Positions 42,831-52,850 of a stretch of DNA of 64,000 nt are shown here, piece by piece. The notes beneath the pieces are model-generated. The model was given only the letters and a program-made list of their open reading frames with translations. It was not told the origin of the DNA and searched no databases. The stretch is taken from NCBI GenBank assembly GCA_040905965.1, contig JBBDQP010000058.1, positions 55,877 to 119,876 of the forward strand, read 5' to 3'. This DNA comes from DATHWB01 sp040905965 (GTDB lineage: Bacteria > Actinomycetota > Acidimicrobiia > Spongiisociales > ZC4RG35). Each line of letters begins with the position of its first letter. Positions within the stretch are counted from its first letter, which is position 1. The position numbers and the translations under genes are program-made.

Positions 42831-45800
42831 GCGCCGCTCCAAGTTGACGGCGGTATTCGGCCGCCCTTCGGAGCTTCAACGACTCGTACCCGCGAACGGA
42901 CTCCGGCAGTCTCGCGATGCGGACGGCTTCGTCGTATCGCTCGGTCACTGGACCGCTGGCGAGTTCGGCGAGCATCGACTCGTACTCGTCGATCAATGCC
43001 CGTTCGAGCTTTCTCATCTCAAAACGTCCGAACGGATCGAACGGTGTGCCCCGCAGGAACTTGCCGCGTCTGAGCAACCCGAACGCAGGACGTGACCACC
43101 GACCGAACGCGACCTTCCTCTTCCGACCCGCCCACGCGAACACGGGGGGATGCAGCAGCCATCTGCTCCGGGGATTCGGGCCCCCGACTGATGACGCGGC
43201 CGCACCGGCCTCCGGCAGGAGCATGAGACGCGCGACCTCGTACTCGTCCTTGTACGCCATCAGCTTGTGGAGCGAATCGGCGACAGCCGACGTCAGCCTC
43301 CACCCACGTTCAGCGGAGTCGACCTCCACGACGGCCTCCATCGAGTCGAGGTACCGCTCTGCCCACTTGGCACCCTGATATCCGACGAGGTCGGCGGTCA
43401 GCAGCTCGATGCGAGCAGCGACGTCCTCATCGAGGCCCAGGCCTCTGATGCGACGGGCGAGGCCGTCACCGAGCGGAGGAACGGTGATGCTCACTCCGGT
43501 GCCGAGACGATGACGTTCCAGGATCCGATCGACCGCTTCGTGGTCGGCTGCCGCCGCTCGCCCCCACTCGAAGGCGGCGAGATTGGCGTCCACCGCCACT
43601 CCGTTCAGCTCGATCGCCCGCCGGAGAGACTCCGGCCGGACGGGGATCACCCCGGTCTGAACGGCCATCCCGAGGACCACGATGTTCGCTGATGCAGACG
43701 TCCCGGTCACGGCCTCGGCCAGGGTGGCGGCGTCGACCGAGTACATCTCGGTGGAGGCTGCCGCGAGCTGGGCGTGGATCTCCGCGTCGGGGAACGACAA
43801 CTCCGGGTGGCCGATCATGGCCCCGGTGGGTACCCGCTCCGTCGACAGGACGACCCGCGTTCGGTCGGGATCACAACAGTCGATGACCGGGTCGCTCGCC
43901 GCCACCAATCCGTCGAAGGCCACGAGCGCCGCCGCCTCGCCTCGCCCGACAAGATTCGTCGTGACCTCCCGGTCGGCGAGGATCAGGTCGCTGACGACCG
44001 GGCCCGCCTTCTGGGAGAGACCGGTTTGATCGAGACCGGCCACCTTCCACCCGTCGAACATGGCAGCCGTGGCCAGGATCTGGGCAGCAGTGACCACGCC
44101 CGTGCCTCCGATTCCCGCCAGTCGGAGGGGGACAGTGCCGGTGACCTGACCCACAGGCGGCTCCGGAAGGGGCGGTGGTTGCTCGGGTGCGATGTGTCCC
44201 AGGTCTCCGGCTTCGACTTCCATGAACGCCGGACAGTCGCCTTCGATGCAGGAGAAATCGAGGTTGCAGGAGTCTTGGTGAATGGTGGTCTTGATGCCGA
44301 GCGGCGTGTCAAGAGACTGGACCGACAGACAGTTGCTCTTGTCTCCACAGTCGCCGCACCCTTCACAAATCCGGTGATTGATCACGATCCGGGTCGTCGG
44401 CGTGACAGCGAGTCCCCGCTTGCGATCCCGGCGCAGCTCGGCCGCGCACTCCTGATCGTTGATCAGCACGGTGACGCCATCGACGGCGGCCAGCCGTTCC
44501 TGTGCTTCCACGATCCGGTTGCGGTCCCAGACTCCGACCCCCGACGGGAGGGAGGACCTGTCGTACGCACGCGCATCGGGAGCAGTGATCAGCACCTGCT
44601 TGACACCCTGCGCCAACAAGATCGAGCACAGCTGGGGAATTGCGACGGAGAACGAGGCGTCCTGTCCCCCGGTCATGGCGACCGTCGAGTTGTAGAGGAT
44701 CTTGAACGTGATCGAGACGCCGGCCCCGATGGCAGCCTGGATCGCCAGTTGGCCGGAGTGGAAGTACGTGCCGTCACCGAAGTTCTGGAAGACGTGGGTG
44801 GTGTCGACGAACGGCTCCATCCCCACCCAGTGGGCTCCCTCGTTCCCCATGGCGGTGATGCCGAAGGTCTCGCCCACCAGTTCTGTCGGCATGAGCAGCG
44901 ACATCCCGTGACATCCGGTTCCGGCGCCCACCAGCGCCCCATCCGGAACCTTCGTCCCCCAGTTGTGCGGACATCCGGAACAGAAGAAGGGTGTTCGGTT
45001 GACGGCGAGCGGGATGGTGGTCCGCGCTCGCGGGGCGGTAATCGGGGCGAGCCGCTCATCCAGGCGGTGGGCGAGCCTCTCCCGCAGTCCGGGCAGGATC
45101 GCATCGGTGTCGAGGAGTCCGTGGCTCGGCATGAGCGGTCTCCCGTCTGGATGCTTCTTGCCGACAACTGTCGGCCGGTCGCCAAAGTCGTAGAGGGTGT
45201 CCTTGATCAGCCACTCGAGCGTCGGATTCTTCTCCTCGACGACCACGATCTCGGACAGCCCCTGGGCGAATCGGTGGACCATCTCCGCATCGAATGGCAC
45301 CGGCATGCGGAGCTGCAGCAGGCGGATTCCGGCCCGACGGATGGCCGCATCGTCGGTGAGACCGAGTCGGTGGAGCGCTTCTTTCATCTCGTAATACGTG
45401 TAGCCGGTGGCGACAATTCCTATCCAGGCGTCCGGAGGGTCGACCTCGATCCGGTTGAGACGGTTCTCGACCCCGTAGCGATAAGCGAGTTCAGCTCGAG
45501 TCGTTCTGAACTCCTCTTCGGCGGCGATCATGCGGGCGGAGCCGAGGAACATGGCGCTCGGATCCGGTCGTGGGGCGTGGGCGGGGATCACGGGCGCACG
45601 GTCCAGGACCGGAAAGTCCACCGTGGCGCTTCCGTCGGCCACCGGAGTCACGATCTTCATCGCCGACCACAACCCCGATGCTCGCGAGATGGCAGCCGCG
45701 TGCAGTCCGAGCTCGAGACACTCGGTGGTATTGCCCGGGTAGAGGATCGGCATGTGCAAGTCGACGAGGGCGGCATCCGAGGACGAAGGCATCGTCGAAG

Positions 45801-46263
45801 ACTTGGCGGCGGGGTCGTCGCCGACGAGGGCAATGACACCGCCGAGCGGGGAGGTTCCGGCGAACACCCCATGCCGGATCGCGTCAGTGGCGCGGTCGAG
45901 TCCCGGAGCCTTGCCGTACCACACACCGAGGACGCCGTCGTAGCGAGCGTCAGGTCGGGCGGCGGCCAGTTGGGATCCCATGACGGCGGACGCCCCCAGC
46001 TCTTCGTTCACACCGGGACGGTGGACGATCGGCAGGTCGGGATGTTGCCGCAGCATCCGCTGGACCTCCATGTCGAAGCCTCCCAGCGGAGATCCCGGAT
46101 ACCCGGACAGGAATCCGGCGGTCCGGTGGCCGACAGTCCGGTCCCGACGGAGCTGCTCGGGAACGATCCGGGCGAGCGCCTGGATCGAGGTCATGAACAC
46201 CCTGCCCTGATCGGCTTCATAGCGGTCTTCGAGCCGGTAGTGACCCCAGGTGTCGGTGCTCAT
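42814..46263 (-). CDS. Indolepyruvate (2-oxoacid):ferredoxin oxidoreductase, fused subunits
   Basis: 1149 aa single-chain enzyme. It begins with the pyrimidine-binding/transketolase-like domain (GFLSGYPGSPLGGFD) and has the TPP-binding domain with FCSGCPHNWGT and GAGTGCHGM. An 8-Cys ferredoxin region (RICEGCGDCGDKSNC...SCIEGDCPAF) comes next, and the C-terminal gamma domain (LRLAGIGGTGVVTAAQILATAA). It oxidatively decarboxylates arylpyruvates, fitting the adjacent aminotransferase. ATG 46263 is used; the SD is distant. Confidence 0.92.
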   Translation of the reverse strand: MSTDTWGHYRLEDRYEADQGRVFMTSIQALARIVPEQLRRDRTVGHRTAGFLSGYPGSPLGGFDMEVQRMLRQHPDLPIVHRPGVNEELGASAVMGSQLAAARPDARYDGVLGVWYGKAPGLDRATDAIRHGVFAGTSPLGGVIALVGDDPAAKSSTMPSSSDAALVDLHMPILYPGNTTECLELGLHAAAISRASGLWSAMKIVTPVADGSATVDFPVLDRAPVIPAHAPRPDPSAMFLGSARMIAAEEEFRTTRAELAYRYGVENRLNRIEVDPPDAWIGIVATGYTYYEMKEALHRLGLTDDAAIRRAGIRLLQLRMPVPFDAEMVHRFAQGLSEIVVVEEKNPTLEWLIKDTLYDFGDRPTVVGKKHPDGRPLMPSHGLLDTDAILPGLRERLAHRLDERLAPITAPRARTTIPLAVNRTPFFCSGCPHNWGTKVPDGALVGAGTGCHGMSLLMPTELVGETFGITAMGNEGAHWVGMEPFVDTTHVFQNFGDGTYFHSGQLAIQAAIGAGVSITFKILYNSTVAMTGGQDASFSVAIPQLCSILLAQGVKQVLITAPDARAYDRSSLPSGVGVWDRNRIVEAQERLAAVDGVTVLINDQECAAELRRDRKRGLAVTPTTRIVINHRICEGCGDCGDKSNCLSVQSLDTPLGIKTTIHQDSCNLDFSCIEGDCPAFMEVEAGDLGHIAPEQPPPLPEPPVGQVTGTVPLRLAGIGGTGVVTAAQILATAAMFDGWKVAGLDQTGLSQKAGPVVSDLILADREVTTNLVGRGEAAALVAFDGLVAASDPVIDCCDPDRTRVVLSTERVPTGAMIGHPELSFPDAEIHAQLAAASTEMYSVDAATLAEAVTGTSASANIVVLGMAVQTGVIPVRPESLRRAIELNGVAVDANLAAFEWGRAAAADHEAVDRILERHRLGTGVSITVPPLGDGLARRIRGLGLDEDVAARIELLTADLVGYQGAKWAERYLDSMEAVVEVDSAERGWRLTSAVADSLHKLMAYKDEYEVARLMLLPEAGAAASSVGGPNPRSRWLLHPPVFAWAGRKRKVAFGRWSRPAFGLLRRGKFLRGTPFDPFGRFEMRKLERALIDEYESMLAELASGPVTERYDEAVRIARLPESVRGYESLKLRRAAEYRRQLGAALSSWR

Positions 46264-46350
46264 CACGCCAGTTTCTCATTCCTCCCGCGTGTCAACAACA
46301 AGTTCGAACATTCTTCGGTGGACAGGCGCCTCACCCGTCGATTCGATGTC

Positions 46351-47508
46351 TCATCCGGCTGCAGGCACCACTCGGCCTCCGACCGGACCGAGAGGGATCG
46401 ACCCGGCGTACCCGCGCAAGGTCACTTCGTCGCCGTCTTCGAGATAGGTGCGAACGTGATCTCCGATGGGGAACGGAACGGTTCCGCCCCGGGTTCGTTC
46501 CAGCAGGCATCCGTACTCCTCGCTCGTGGACACGGTGCCGGTGGCGAACAGGTCGCCGGGCCGGATGACGGCACCGTTCACCGTGAGGTGGGCGAGCTGC
46601 TGGGCCGGCGTCCAATACAGACCTTCCGCCGAGTCGATGGCGGCGATGCGCTCTTCGCGGCCAGACCCGGCCCGCACCCAAACTTCCAGATCCAACCGCA
46701 GTGTCCACGGCTCGGACGCAGTGAGGTACCGGGCCGGAGGCGGGTCCTGTCTCCCGGGATTCACCCTGGCCGACCCGAGAGAGTCGAGCGGCATCACCCA
46801 CGCCGACACCGAGGTGGCGAACGACTTCCCGAGGAACGGTCCCAGCGGCACGTACTCCCAAGCCTGGATATCACGGGCGGTCCAGTCATCGACGAGTACG
46901 ACACCGAACAGGTGCTCGTCGGCTTTGTCGATGTCCACCGGTTCACCGAGAGTCGTCCGACCGCCGAGCAGATACCCGATCTCTAACTCGAAGTCGAGCA
47001 TCGAAGTCGGACCGAATCCGACCCCGGCGGCGTTGCGAAACTGGCCCAGGGGACGGCGAACCGGCGTCCCGTCGACCACCACCGTGCCCGCGTGGCCGTG
47101 ATATCCGACCGGCAGGTGCAGCCAATTCTCGAAGAGCGGAGCCGCCTCGGGACGGAAGATGCGGCCCACATTCTCGGCGTGGTGGCGGGACGAATAGAAG
47201 TCCACGAAATCCGCGACCTGCCAGGCCAGGTGATAGGACACGGAATCTGCCGGCCGCCGAGCGCGGTCGAATTGTTGTCGACCCTCGAGATCCACCAGCT
47301 CTTCCCTCAGCGCCCGCCACACCGATGCTCCCGCCCCGAGCAACGGATTGAGACCGTCGGTCGCCACCCTGGACGGTTCGACCGAAGCCAGCGACAGTTT
47401 CGAGAGATCGACGACGTCTGTTCCCGACCCCACCCCCAGTCGCCTTGGTCCGGTCTCGTCGGAGAACACGCAATACGGGAGAGTGCCCGTGGGAAAGTCG
47501 ATCGACAT
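46351..47508 (-). CDS. Fumarylacetoacetase
   Basis: 385 aa. The N-terminal SH3-like domain precedes the FAH fold, with VGYHGHAGTVVVDGTPVRRPLGQ, the metal-site LDFELEIGYLLGG and DDWTARDIQAWEYVPLGPFLGKSFATSVSAWV. It is full length for the tyrosine-pathway FAH that follows homogentisate dioxygenase and maleylacetoacetate isomerase. ATG 47508 has TACCGT 7 nt upstream; the extension to 47562 is rejected. Confidence 0.93.
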   Translation of the reverse strand: MSIDFPTGTLPYCVFSDETGPRRLGVGSGTDVVDLSKLSLASVEPSRVATDGLNPLLGAGASVWRALREELVDLEGRQQFDRARRPADSVSYHLAWQVADFVDFYSSRHHAENVGRIFRPEAAPLFENWLHLPVGYHGHAGTVVVDGTPVRRPLGQFRNAAGVGFGPTSMLDFELEIGYLLGGRTTLGEPVDIDKADEHLFGVVLVDDWTARDIQAWEYVPLGPFLGKSFATSVSAWVMPLDSLGSARVNPGRQDPPPARYLTASEPWTLRLDLEVWVRAGSGREERIAAIDSAEGLYWTPAQQLAHLTVNGAVIRPGDLFATGTVSTSEEYGCLLERTRGGTVPFPIGDHVRTYLEDGDEVTLRGYAGSIPLGPVGGRVVPAAG

Positions 47509-47515
47509 ACCAACG

Positions 47516-47534
47516 ACGGTAGATCTTCTAACTT
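47516..47534. promoter_or_regulatory. Back-to-back divergent -10 hexamers between FAH and putA
   Basis: Minus-strand TACCGT (47521-47516) lies 7 nt before ATG 47508. Plus-strand TAACTT (47529-47534) lies 8 nt before ATG 47543. The intergenic gap is 34 bp, as at 10.65 kb. Confidence 0.5.
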
Positions 47535-47542
47535 GGCAGGTG

Positions 47543-50500
47543 ATGTCCGACCTCGCCAGCAACGACGCTCAACTCCTCGCGGACGACGCCGTCCGACTGG
47601 TGACCGAATGGCTGGCAGAGGCGCGTCGCCGCAACGCCGACACCGCCGAGACCCGCCGTCTGGCAGAACTGCTCGACGATCCGTCCGGCCCGGGGTTCGC
47701 CATGCGTTTCGTGGACCTGGTGATCCGCCCAGAGGATCCGCGGGCGGCGGCACACCAACTGCGGACGATCGTCACCTCCACCGCCATCCCCCGCTTCCTC
47801 GGCCCGGTCGACCGCCTGCTGCTCCGACTCGGGGCGCTGGTGGCCCCTCTCATCCCCCGCATCGTGCTTCCGCTTGCTCGCGCCAGGATGCGAGCACTCA
47901 TCGGCCATCTCATCGCCGATGCCGAGCCTGACCGCCTCACCCGCCACCTGCACCGGTCCCGGCAGGAAGGAAACGACCTCAACGTGAACCTGCTGGGTGA
48001 GGCGGTGCTGGGCGATGCGGAAGCGACCCGCCGACTCGACGCCACCATCGCCCTGCTGGAGCGCGACGACGTCGACTACGCGTCGGTGAAAATCTCCTCG
48101 ATTGTCTCCGAACTGAACCTGTGGGCATTCGATCACACCGTCGAGCTCATCGAGGGTCGGCTGCGCCGCCTGTATCGGGTGGCCGGACCGGACAAGTTCG
48201 TCAACCTCGACATGGAGGAGTACGCCGACCTCGACCTGACCATCGAGGCGTTCATTCGGCTGCTGTCCGAGCCCGAGTTCGACCATCTCACGGCGGGAAT
48301 CGTGTTGCAGGCATACCTCCCGGACAGTTTTCCCGCATTGCAACGGCTGTCGGATTGGGCGGCGCAGCGCCGCGCCGACGGCGGCGGCGGCGAGATCAAG
48401 GTGCGACTCGTCAAGGGAGCCAATTTGGCGATGGAACGGGTCGACGCAGAGATCCACGGATGGGAACAGGCGCCGTACGCGACCAAGACCGAGACCGACG
48501 CCAACTACAAGCGCTGCCTGGACTGGGCGTTCTCCCCGGAGCGGATGCGGGGGATGCGGATCGGAGTGGCGTCGCACAACCTCTTCGACGTCGCCTGGGC
48601 GATGCTGCTGGCCGACCGTCGCGGGGTGGCCGACCGGGTCGATTTCGAGATGCTGCAGGGCATGGCTCCGGCGGAGGCGACGGTGGTGCGGGAGGCTGCG
48701 GGTGGCCTACGGCTCTACACCCCGGTGGTGGCCCGGTCGGATTTCGACACGGCCATCTCCTATCTCTTCCGACGCCTGGAGGAGAACTCCGACCCCGAGA
48801 ACTTCATCAGCTCGCTCTTCGACCTCGACCCGGGCGGTCCCGCCTTCGCCGAACAGGAGCAGCGCTTCCGCCAGGCGCTGGCCGCCCGGCACGAAGTCTC
48901 CTCCGGACCTCGTCGCGACCAGGACCGAACTGATGCAGTGCCGCCCTCGGACCCCGGTGCGGCCTTCGCCAACGCCCCTGACACCGATCCTGCGATCGCC
49001 GCCAATCGCAGGTGGGCAGTCGAGATCTACCACCGGCCGCCGGTCGGAGTCCAGACCCCTATGTCCAACCAGATCTCTGACGTGGACGCGGCGGTCGGTA
49101 GGGCCCGGGCAGCCGGCGCAGAGTGGGCTCGACTCCCCGCGGCAGAACGACGACGGGTGCTGCGCGCAATCGGCGACTCGCTGGAACGGCGACGGCCAGA
49201 GCTGATCTCGGCGATGATCCATGAAGGATCGAAGACCATCGCCCAAGCCGACCCCGAAGTATCGGAAGCCGTCGATTTCGCCCGTTACTACGCAGACCGG
49301 GCACTCGATCTCGAAACGGTGGAAGGCCAGGAGTTCCAACCGCTCGGAGTGGTGGCGGTGGTTCCGCCGTGGAACTTCCCTGTGGCGATCCCGGCGGGAG
49401 GCGTACTGGCGGCGCTGGCGGCAGGCAACGGTGTGGTCTTCAAGCCTGCGCCGGAGGTGCCCCGCTGCGCCGAAGTGGTGTGGGAGGCGATGCGGGACGC
49501 GGGGCTTCCGGCGGATCTCGTCCAATACATCCGGGTTCCCGACAACGAGGTCGGGCGGCATCTCATCACCCACCCGGACGTGGATGCGGTGATTCTCACC
49601 GGCTCGTACGACACGGCCTCGCTGTTCAATGGCTGGAAGCCGGACCTGCGGCTGTTCGCCGAGACGTCAGGCAAGAACGCCCTCATCGTCACTCCCAACG
49701 CCGACCTCGACCTGGCGGCGGCAGATCTCGTCAACTCCGCCTTCGGACACGCCGGACAGAAGTGCTCGGCGGCCAGCCTGGCGATCCTGGTCGGCTCGGT
49801 CTACGAATCTGCACGTTTCCGCCGGCAGATCGTCGACGCCGCCCGCAGCCTGGTCGTGGGAGACGCCACCGACCCGGCGACTGACATGACACCCCTGGCA
49901 GCAGAGATGAGTGCCCGACTGGAGCGGGCGTTCACGGTGCTCGATCCCGGCGAGTCATGGCTGCTGGAGCCGAGGCACCTGGGAGGACGCACCTGGACCC
50001 CGGGAATCAAGGACGGAGTCCGACCAGGGTCGTGGTTCCACCAGACCGAGTGCTTCGGGCCCGTGCTTGGTCTCATGCGCGCCGACGATTTCGACCACGC
50101 CATCGAACTGCAGAACGCGGTCGACTACGGCCTCACTGCAGGGATCCACTCCCTCGATGCCGACGAACTCGACCGGTGGTCAGACAGGGTCGAGGCGGGT
50201 AACGCCTATCTCAACCGCCACATCACCGGCGCCATCGTCCGTCGTCAGCCGTTCGGCGGGTGGAAGAAGAGTTCCGTCGGTCCCGGAGCGAAGGCCGGCG
50301 GCCCCAACTACGTCGCCCAGTTCGGACACTGGCACGATGCGGGAGCGCTTTCGACCCAGCGCGCAGAACCGTCGACCCGGATCTGTGAGCTGGTGGAGCC
50401 GTTCGACTCACAATGGCTGGCCGACGCCGTCGCCAGTGACGCCTACTGGGAACAGTTCGAGTTCGGGTTGGATCACGACCCGTCGGGACTGGTTGTCGAG

Positions 50501-50884
50501 TCCAACGTCTTCCGGTATCGGGCGAGACCCGAGACCGTGATCCGGGCACCAGAGGGAGTCGACCCGGTCGCCACGGTGCGGGTTCTGGCGGCAGCGATCG
50601 TGGCCGGAACGCCGGCCCGAGTCTCGAGTGCAGTGCCGATTCCCGGCGTCGAGGCAGTAGTGGAGAGCAACCATGCCTTCCGTTCCTCGCTGTCGTCATT
50701 CGAGGGTGTCAGGGTGCGGCACATCGGACCCGCACCGGCCGATCTCCACGCCGCCGCCTGGTCGGCCGGCGTCGATCTGATCGACGGGCCGGTCATGCGC
50801 AGCGGCCGCCTCGAGATGCTCCCTCATCTCCGCGAGCAGGCGCTTTCCCGCACCCGTCACCGATTCGGCAACGTCGGGTTGTGA
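47543..50884 (+). CDS. putA: Bifunctional proline dehydrogenase / 1-pyrroline-5-carboxylate dehydrogenase
   Basis: 1113 aa, no DNA-binding N-terminus. The FAD-dependent PRODH barrel includes VNLLGEAV, DYASVKISSI, VNLDMEEYADLDLTIEAF, GIVLQAYLPDS and RLVKGANLAMER. The P5C dehydrogenase domain has VPPWNFPVAIPAGG, the catalytic Glu region and Cys741 in GHAGQKCSAAS. A ~100-residue C-terminal tail is similar to long type PutA tails. It converts proline to glutamate. ATG 47543 is chosen from the -10 placement; upstream ORF residues are antisense to FAH. Confidence 0.95.
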   Translation: MSDLASNDAQLLADDAVRLVTEWLAEARRRNADTAETRRLAELLDDPSGPGFAMRFVDLVIRPEDPRAAAHQLRTIVTSTAIPRFLGPVDRLLLRLGALVAPLIPRIVLPLARARMRALIGHLIADAEPDRLTRHLHRSRQEGNDLNVNLLGEAVLGDAEATRRLDATIALLERDDVDYASVKISSIVSELNLWAFDHTVELIEGRLRRLYRVAGPDKFVNLDMEEYADLDLTIEAFIRLLSEPEFDHLTAGIVLQAYLPDSFPALQRLSDWAAQRRADGGGGEIKVRLVKGANLAMERVDAEIHGWEQAPYATKTETDANYKRCLDWAFSPERMRGMRIGVASHNLFDVAWAMLLADRRGVADRVDFEMLQGMAPAEATVVREAAGGLRLYTPVVARSDFDTAISYLFRRLEENSDPENFISSLFDLDPGGPAFAEQEQRFRQALAARHEVSSGPRRDQDRTDAVPPSDPGAAFANAPDTDPAIAANRRWAVEIYHRPPVGVQTPMSNQISDVDAAVGRARAAGAEWARLPAAERRRVLRAIGDSLERRRPELISAMIHEGSKTIAQADPEVSEAVDFARYYADRALDLETVEGQEFQPLGVVAVVPPWNFPVAIPAGGVLAALAAGNGVVFKPAPEVPRCAEVVWEAMRDAGLPADLVQYIRVPDNEVGRHLITHPDVDAVILTGSYDTASLFNGWKPDLRLFAETSGKNALIVTPNADLDLAAADLVNSAFGHAGQKCSAASLAILVGSVYESARFRRQIVDAARSLVVGDATDPATDMTPLAAEMSARLERAFTVLDPGESWLLEPRHLGGRTWTPGIKDGVRPGSWFHQTECFGPVLGLMRADDFDHAIELQNAVDYGLTAGIHSLDADELDRWSDRVEAGNAYLNRHITGAIVRRQPFGGWKKSSVGPGAKAGGPNYVAQFGHWHDAGALSTQRAEPSTRICELVEPFDSQWLADAVASDAYWEQFEFGLDHDPSGLVVESNVFRYRARPETVIRAPEGVDPVATVRVLAAAIVAGTPARVSSAVPIPGVEAVVESNHAFRSSLSSFEGVRVRHIGPAPADLHAAAWSAGVDLIDGPVMRSGRLEMLPHLREQALSRTRHRFGNVGL

Positions 50885-50977
50885 TGGGAACCGATCGACC
50901 ACCTGTGACGTCAGAACTTCAGCGAAAGACGCACGCCTCCGATGAAGAATGCACGACGCACCTGAGAGGTTCGATCG

Positions 50978-51790
50978 ATGAGTAACACAAGAGCGCTGGC
51001 AGCCACGGTGATCCTCGTCGCTCTCGTCATTCCCGCCACCGCCGGAGCATCCATCGATATCGGCGACCCGAACCTCTTTGGGCCGGGTGAAGGCTGGGAA
51101 CGCCCCGCCGAACTCGAACGGGGTGACTCCGGACCGTGGGTGATGCGACTCCAGACGCGCCTCGAAACTGCCGGCTACCGCCCCGGTCGGATCGATGGCG
51201 TGTTCGGCAAGGCAACGCTCGGAGCGGTGTATGCCTTCCAGAAGATCCACGACCTGGAACGAGACGGCATTTTCGGGGCCGACGACTGGGAGGCTCTCGA
51301 ACGGGACACGCCTCTCGAGCTTTCCTCCTCGGAGGACGAACCCGACAGGGTCGAAGTCGACCTGGACCGCCAGGTTCTCTATCTCGTCCTCGATAACGAA
51401 GTGCAGACGGTCCTCCCGATCTCCTCAGGGAACGGCGAGTTGTATCGCGGACGGAGCGGAAGCCTCGTCCGTGCCCGAACTCCGGAGGGCAGCTACCGAT
51501 TCAACCGGCACATCGACGGCTGGAGGATCTCCTACCTGGGCGGCCTCTACCGACCCTTCTACTTCCGGGGCGGCTACGCCATCCACGGCTCGGGGAGCGT
51601 TCCCCCCCACCCGGCATCGCACGGATGTGTGCGAGTCGAGATCCACGACATGGACTACCTGGTCACACAGCTCGAGATCGGAATGCCCGTCTATGTGTAC
51701 GGACTGGAAGTCGATCGAGCCGACCTCTTCGACCCGCCGAGGCCTGACCAGCCGAGTACCGACGGCCGCGCAGGCGTTCGGATACGCTGA
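50978..51790 (+). CDS. L,D-transpeptidase with peptidoglycan-binding domain
   Basis: 270 aa secreted protein. The signal peptide (residues 1-24) is followed by a PG_binding_1 domain (LQTRLETAGYRPGRIDGVFGKATLGAVYAFQ) and a YkuD domain with HGSGSVPPHPASHGCVRV; His215 and Cys217 are catalytic. It forms 3-3 crosslinks in peptidoglycan. ATG 50978 has GAGAGG 8 nt upstream. No strong promoter or riboswitch is visible in the 93-nt gap upstream. Confidence 0.92.
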   Translation: MSNTRALAATVILVALVIPATAGASIDIGDPNLFGPGEGWERPAELERGDSGPWVMRLQTRLETAGYRPGRIDGVFGKATLGAVYAFQKIHDLERDGIFGADDWEALERDTPLELSSSEDEPDRVEVDLDRQVLYLVLDNEVQTVLPISSGNGELYRGRSGSLVRARTPEGSYRFNRHIDGWRISYLGGLYRPFYFRGGYAIHGSGSVPPHPASHGCVRVEIHDMDYLVTQLEIGMPVYVYGLEVDRADLFDPPRPDQPSTDGRAGVRIR

Positions 51791-51816
51791 GGTCGTCTGA
51801 GAATCGGGAGGGAACC

Positions 51817-52791
51817 ATGACGGCCTTTCTCGGCTTCGGGGGCTATGTCCCGAACCGTGTGATGACGAATGAGGACTGGGCGCAACTCGTCGACACATCG
51901 GACGAGTGGATCGTCCAGCGCACCGGCATCCGCGAGCGCCGAGTGGCAGCCGACCATGAGTCCACCGCCACCCTCGCTCACGAGGCAGCCCTGGTGGCGC
52001 TCGCAGACGCCGGGCTCGAGGCGACGGAGCTGGACGAGATCATCCTCGCCACCGACACTCCCGAAGTCCGGACGCCGGACACCGCCAGCTTCCTCCAGCA
52101 CCTCCTCGGAGCACGCGAGATCCCATCGTTCGATCTCGGGGGTTCGGGTTGCGCGGGATTCGTATTGGGGCTCGACGTCGCCCGCTCCCGCATCGCATTC
52201 GAACCGAAACGGGTACTCGTGGTCGGCGTCGAACTGATTACGCGCATGATTTCGTGGAAAGAGCGCGAGACCTGCGTCCTCTTTGGCGATGGGGCGGGGG
52301 CCGTCGTCCTCGGCCCCGAACGCGGAGAAGCCGAACTGCTGGCGGTGGTGAGCGGAACCGACGGCGCAATGAGCGGGATCCTCACCCTCGACGTCGGCGG
52401 CACCAAGCGTCCGTTCGACCCGGCTGATCCCGATGGTCACGATCACCTGACCATGCACGGCACCGAAGTGTTCAAACAGGCGGTGCACCGGATGTCGACG
52501 GCGACCTCAGAGGTGCTGGCGAGGATCGGTGCCACGACCGCCGATGTCGACCTTGTCATCCCCCATCAGGCGAACAAGCGGATCATCGACGCAGTCGCTC
52601 GCCGTCTCGACATCGGCGAAGACAAGGTGTTCGTCAACGTCGACCGCTTCGGTAATACCGGCTCGGCCTCGGTCCCGCTGGCACTGTGGCAGGCACGGAG
52701 CGAAGACAGGATCGAGCCAGGCTCACTCGTCGTGCTCACCGCCTTCGGGGCGGGATTCCACTGGTCTGCCGCCGCGATCAGGTTCCACTGA
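51817..52791 (+). CDS. Beta-ketoacyl-ACP synthase III (FabH-like)
   Basis: 324 aa. The Cys112-His250-Asn280 triad is intact (GSGCAGF, PHQANKRI, RFGNTGSAS), with DEWIVQRTGIRERR and the GDGAGAVVL loop. It would start fatty-acid or a secondary fatty-acyl chain from acyl-CoA. No other fab genes adjoin it, so a specialised role is possible. ATG 51817 follows GGGAGGG. Confidence 0.9.
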   Translation: MTAFLGFGGYVPNRVMTNEDWAQLVDTSDEWIVQRTGIRERRVAADHESTATLAHEAALVALADAGLEATELDEIILATDTPEVRTPDTASFLQHLLGAREIPSFDLGGSGCAGFVLGLDVARSRIAFEPKRVLVVGVELITRMISWKERETCVLFGDGAGAVVLGPERGEAELLAVVSGTDGAMSGILTLDVGGTKRPFDPADPDGHDHLTMHGTEVFKQAVHRMSTATSEVLARIGATTADVDLVIPHQANKRIIDAVARRLDIGEDKVFVNVDRFGNTGSASVPLALWQARSEDRIEPGSLVVLTAFGAGFHWSAAAIRFH

Positions 52792-52850
52792 CTCAGCCCG
52801 CGAGCAACGATCCCCAACTGGACGCGCCGGAACCCCCAATAGCCTCGGTC

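Noticed and set aside
43774..46986. A 1070-codon open frame on the plus strand opposite the indolepyruvate oxidoreductase
   Set aside because: It is the G+C-rich antisense shadow of a clearly recognisable 1149-aa enzyme, has charged low-complexity composition and no domain signature.
50885..50977. A possible c-di-AMP (ydaO-type) riboswitch before the L,D-transpeptidase
   Set aside because: The gap is only 93 nt and lacks the conserved core; the gene has an ordinary SD.
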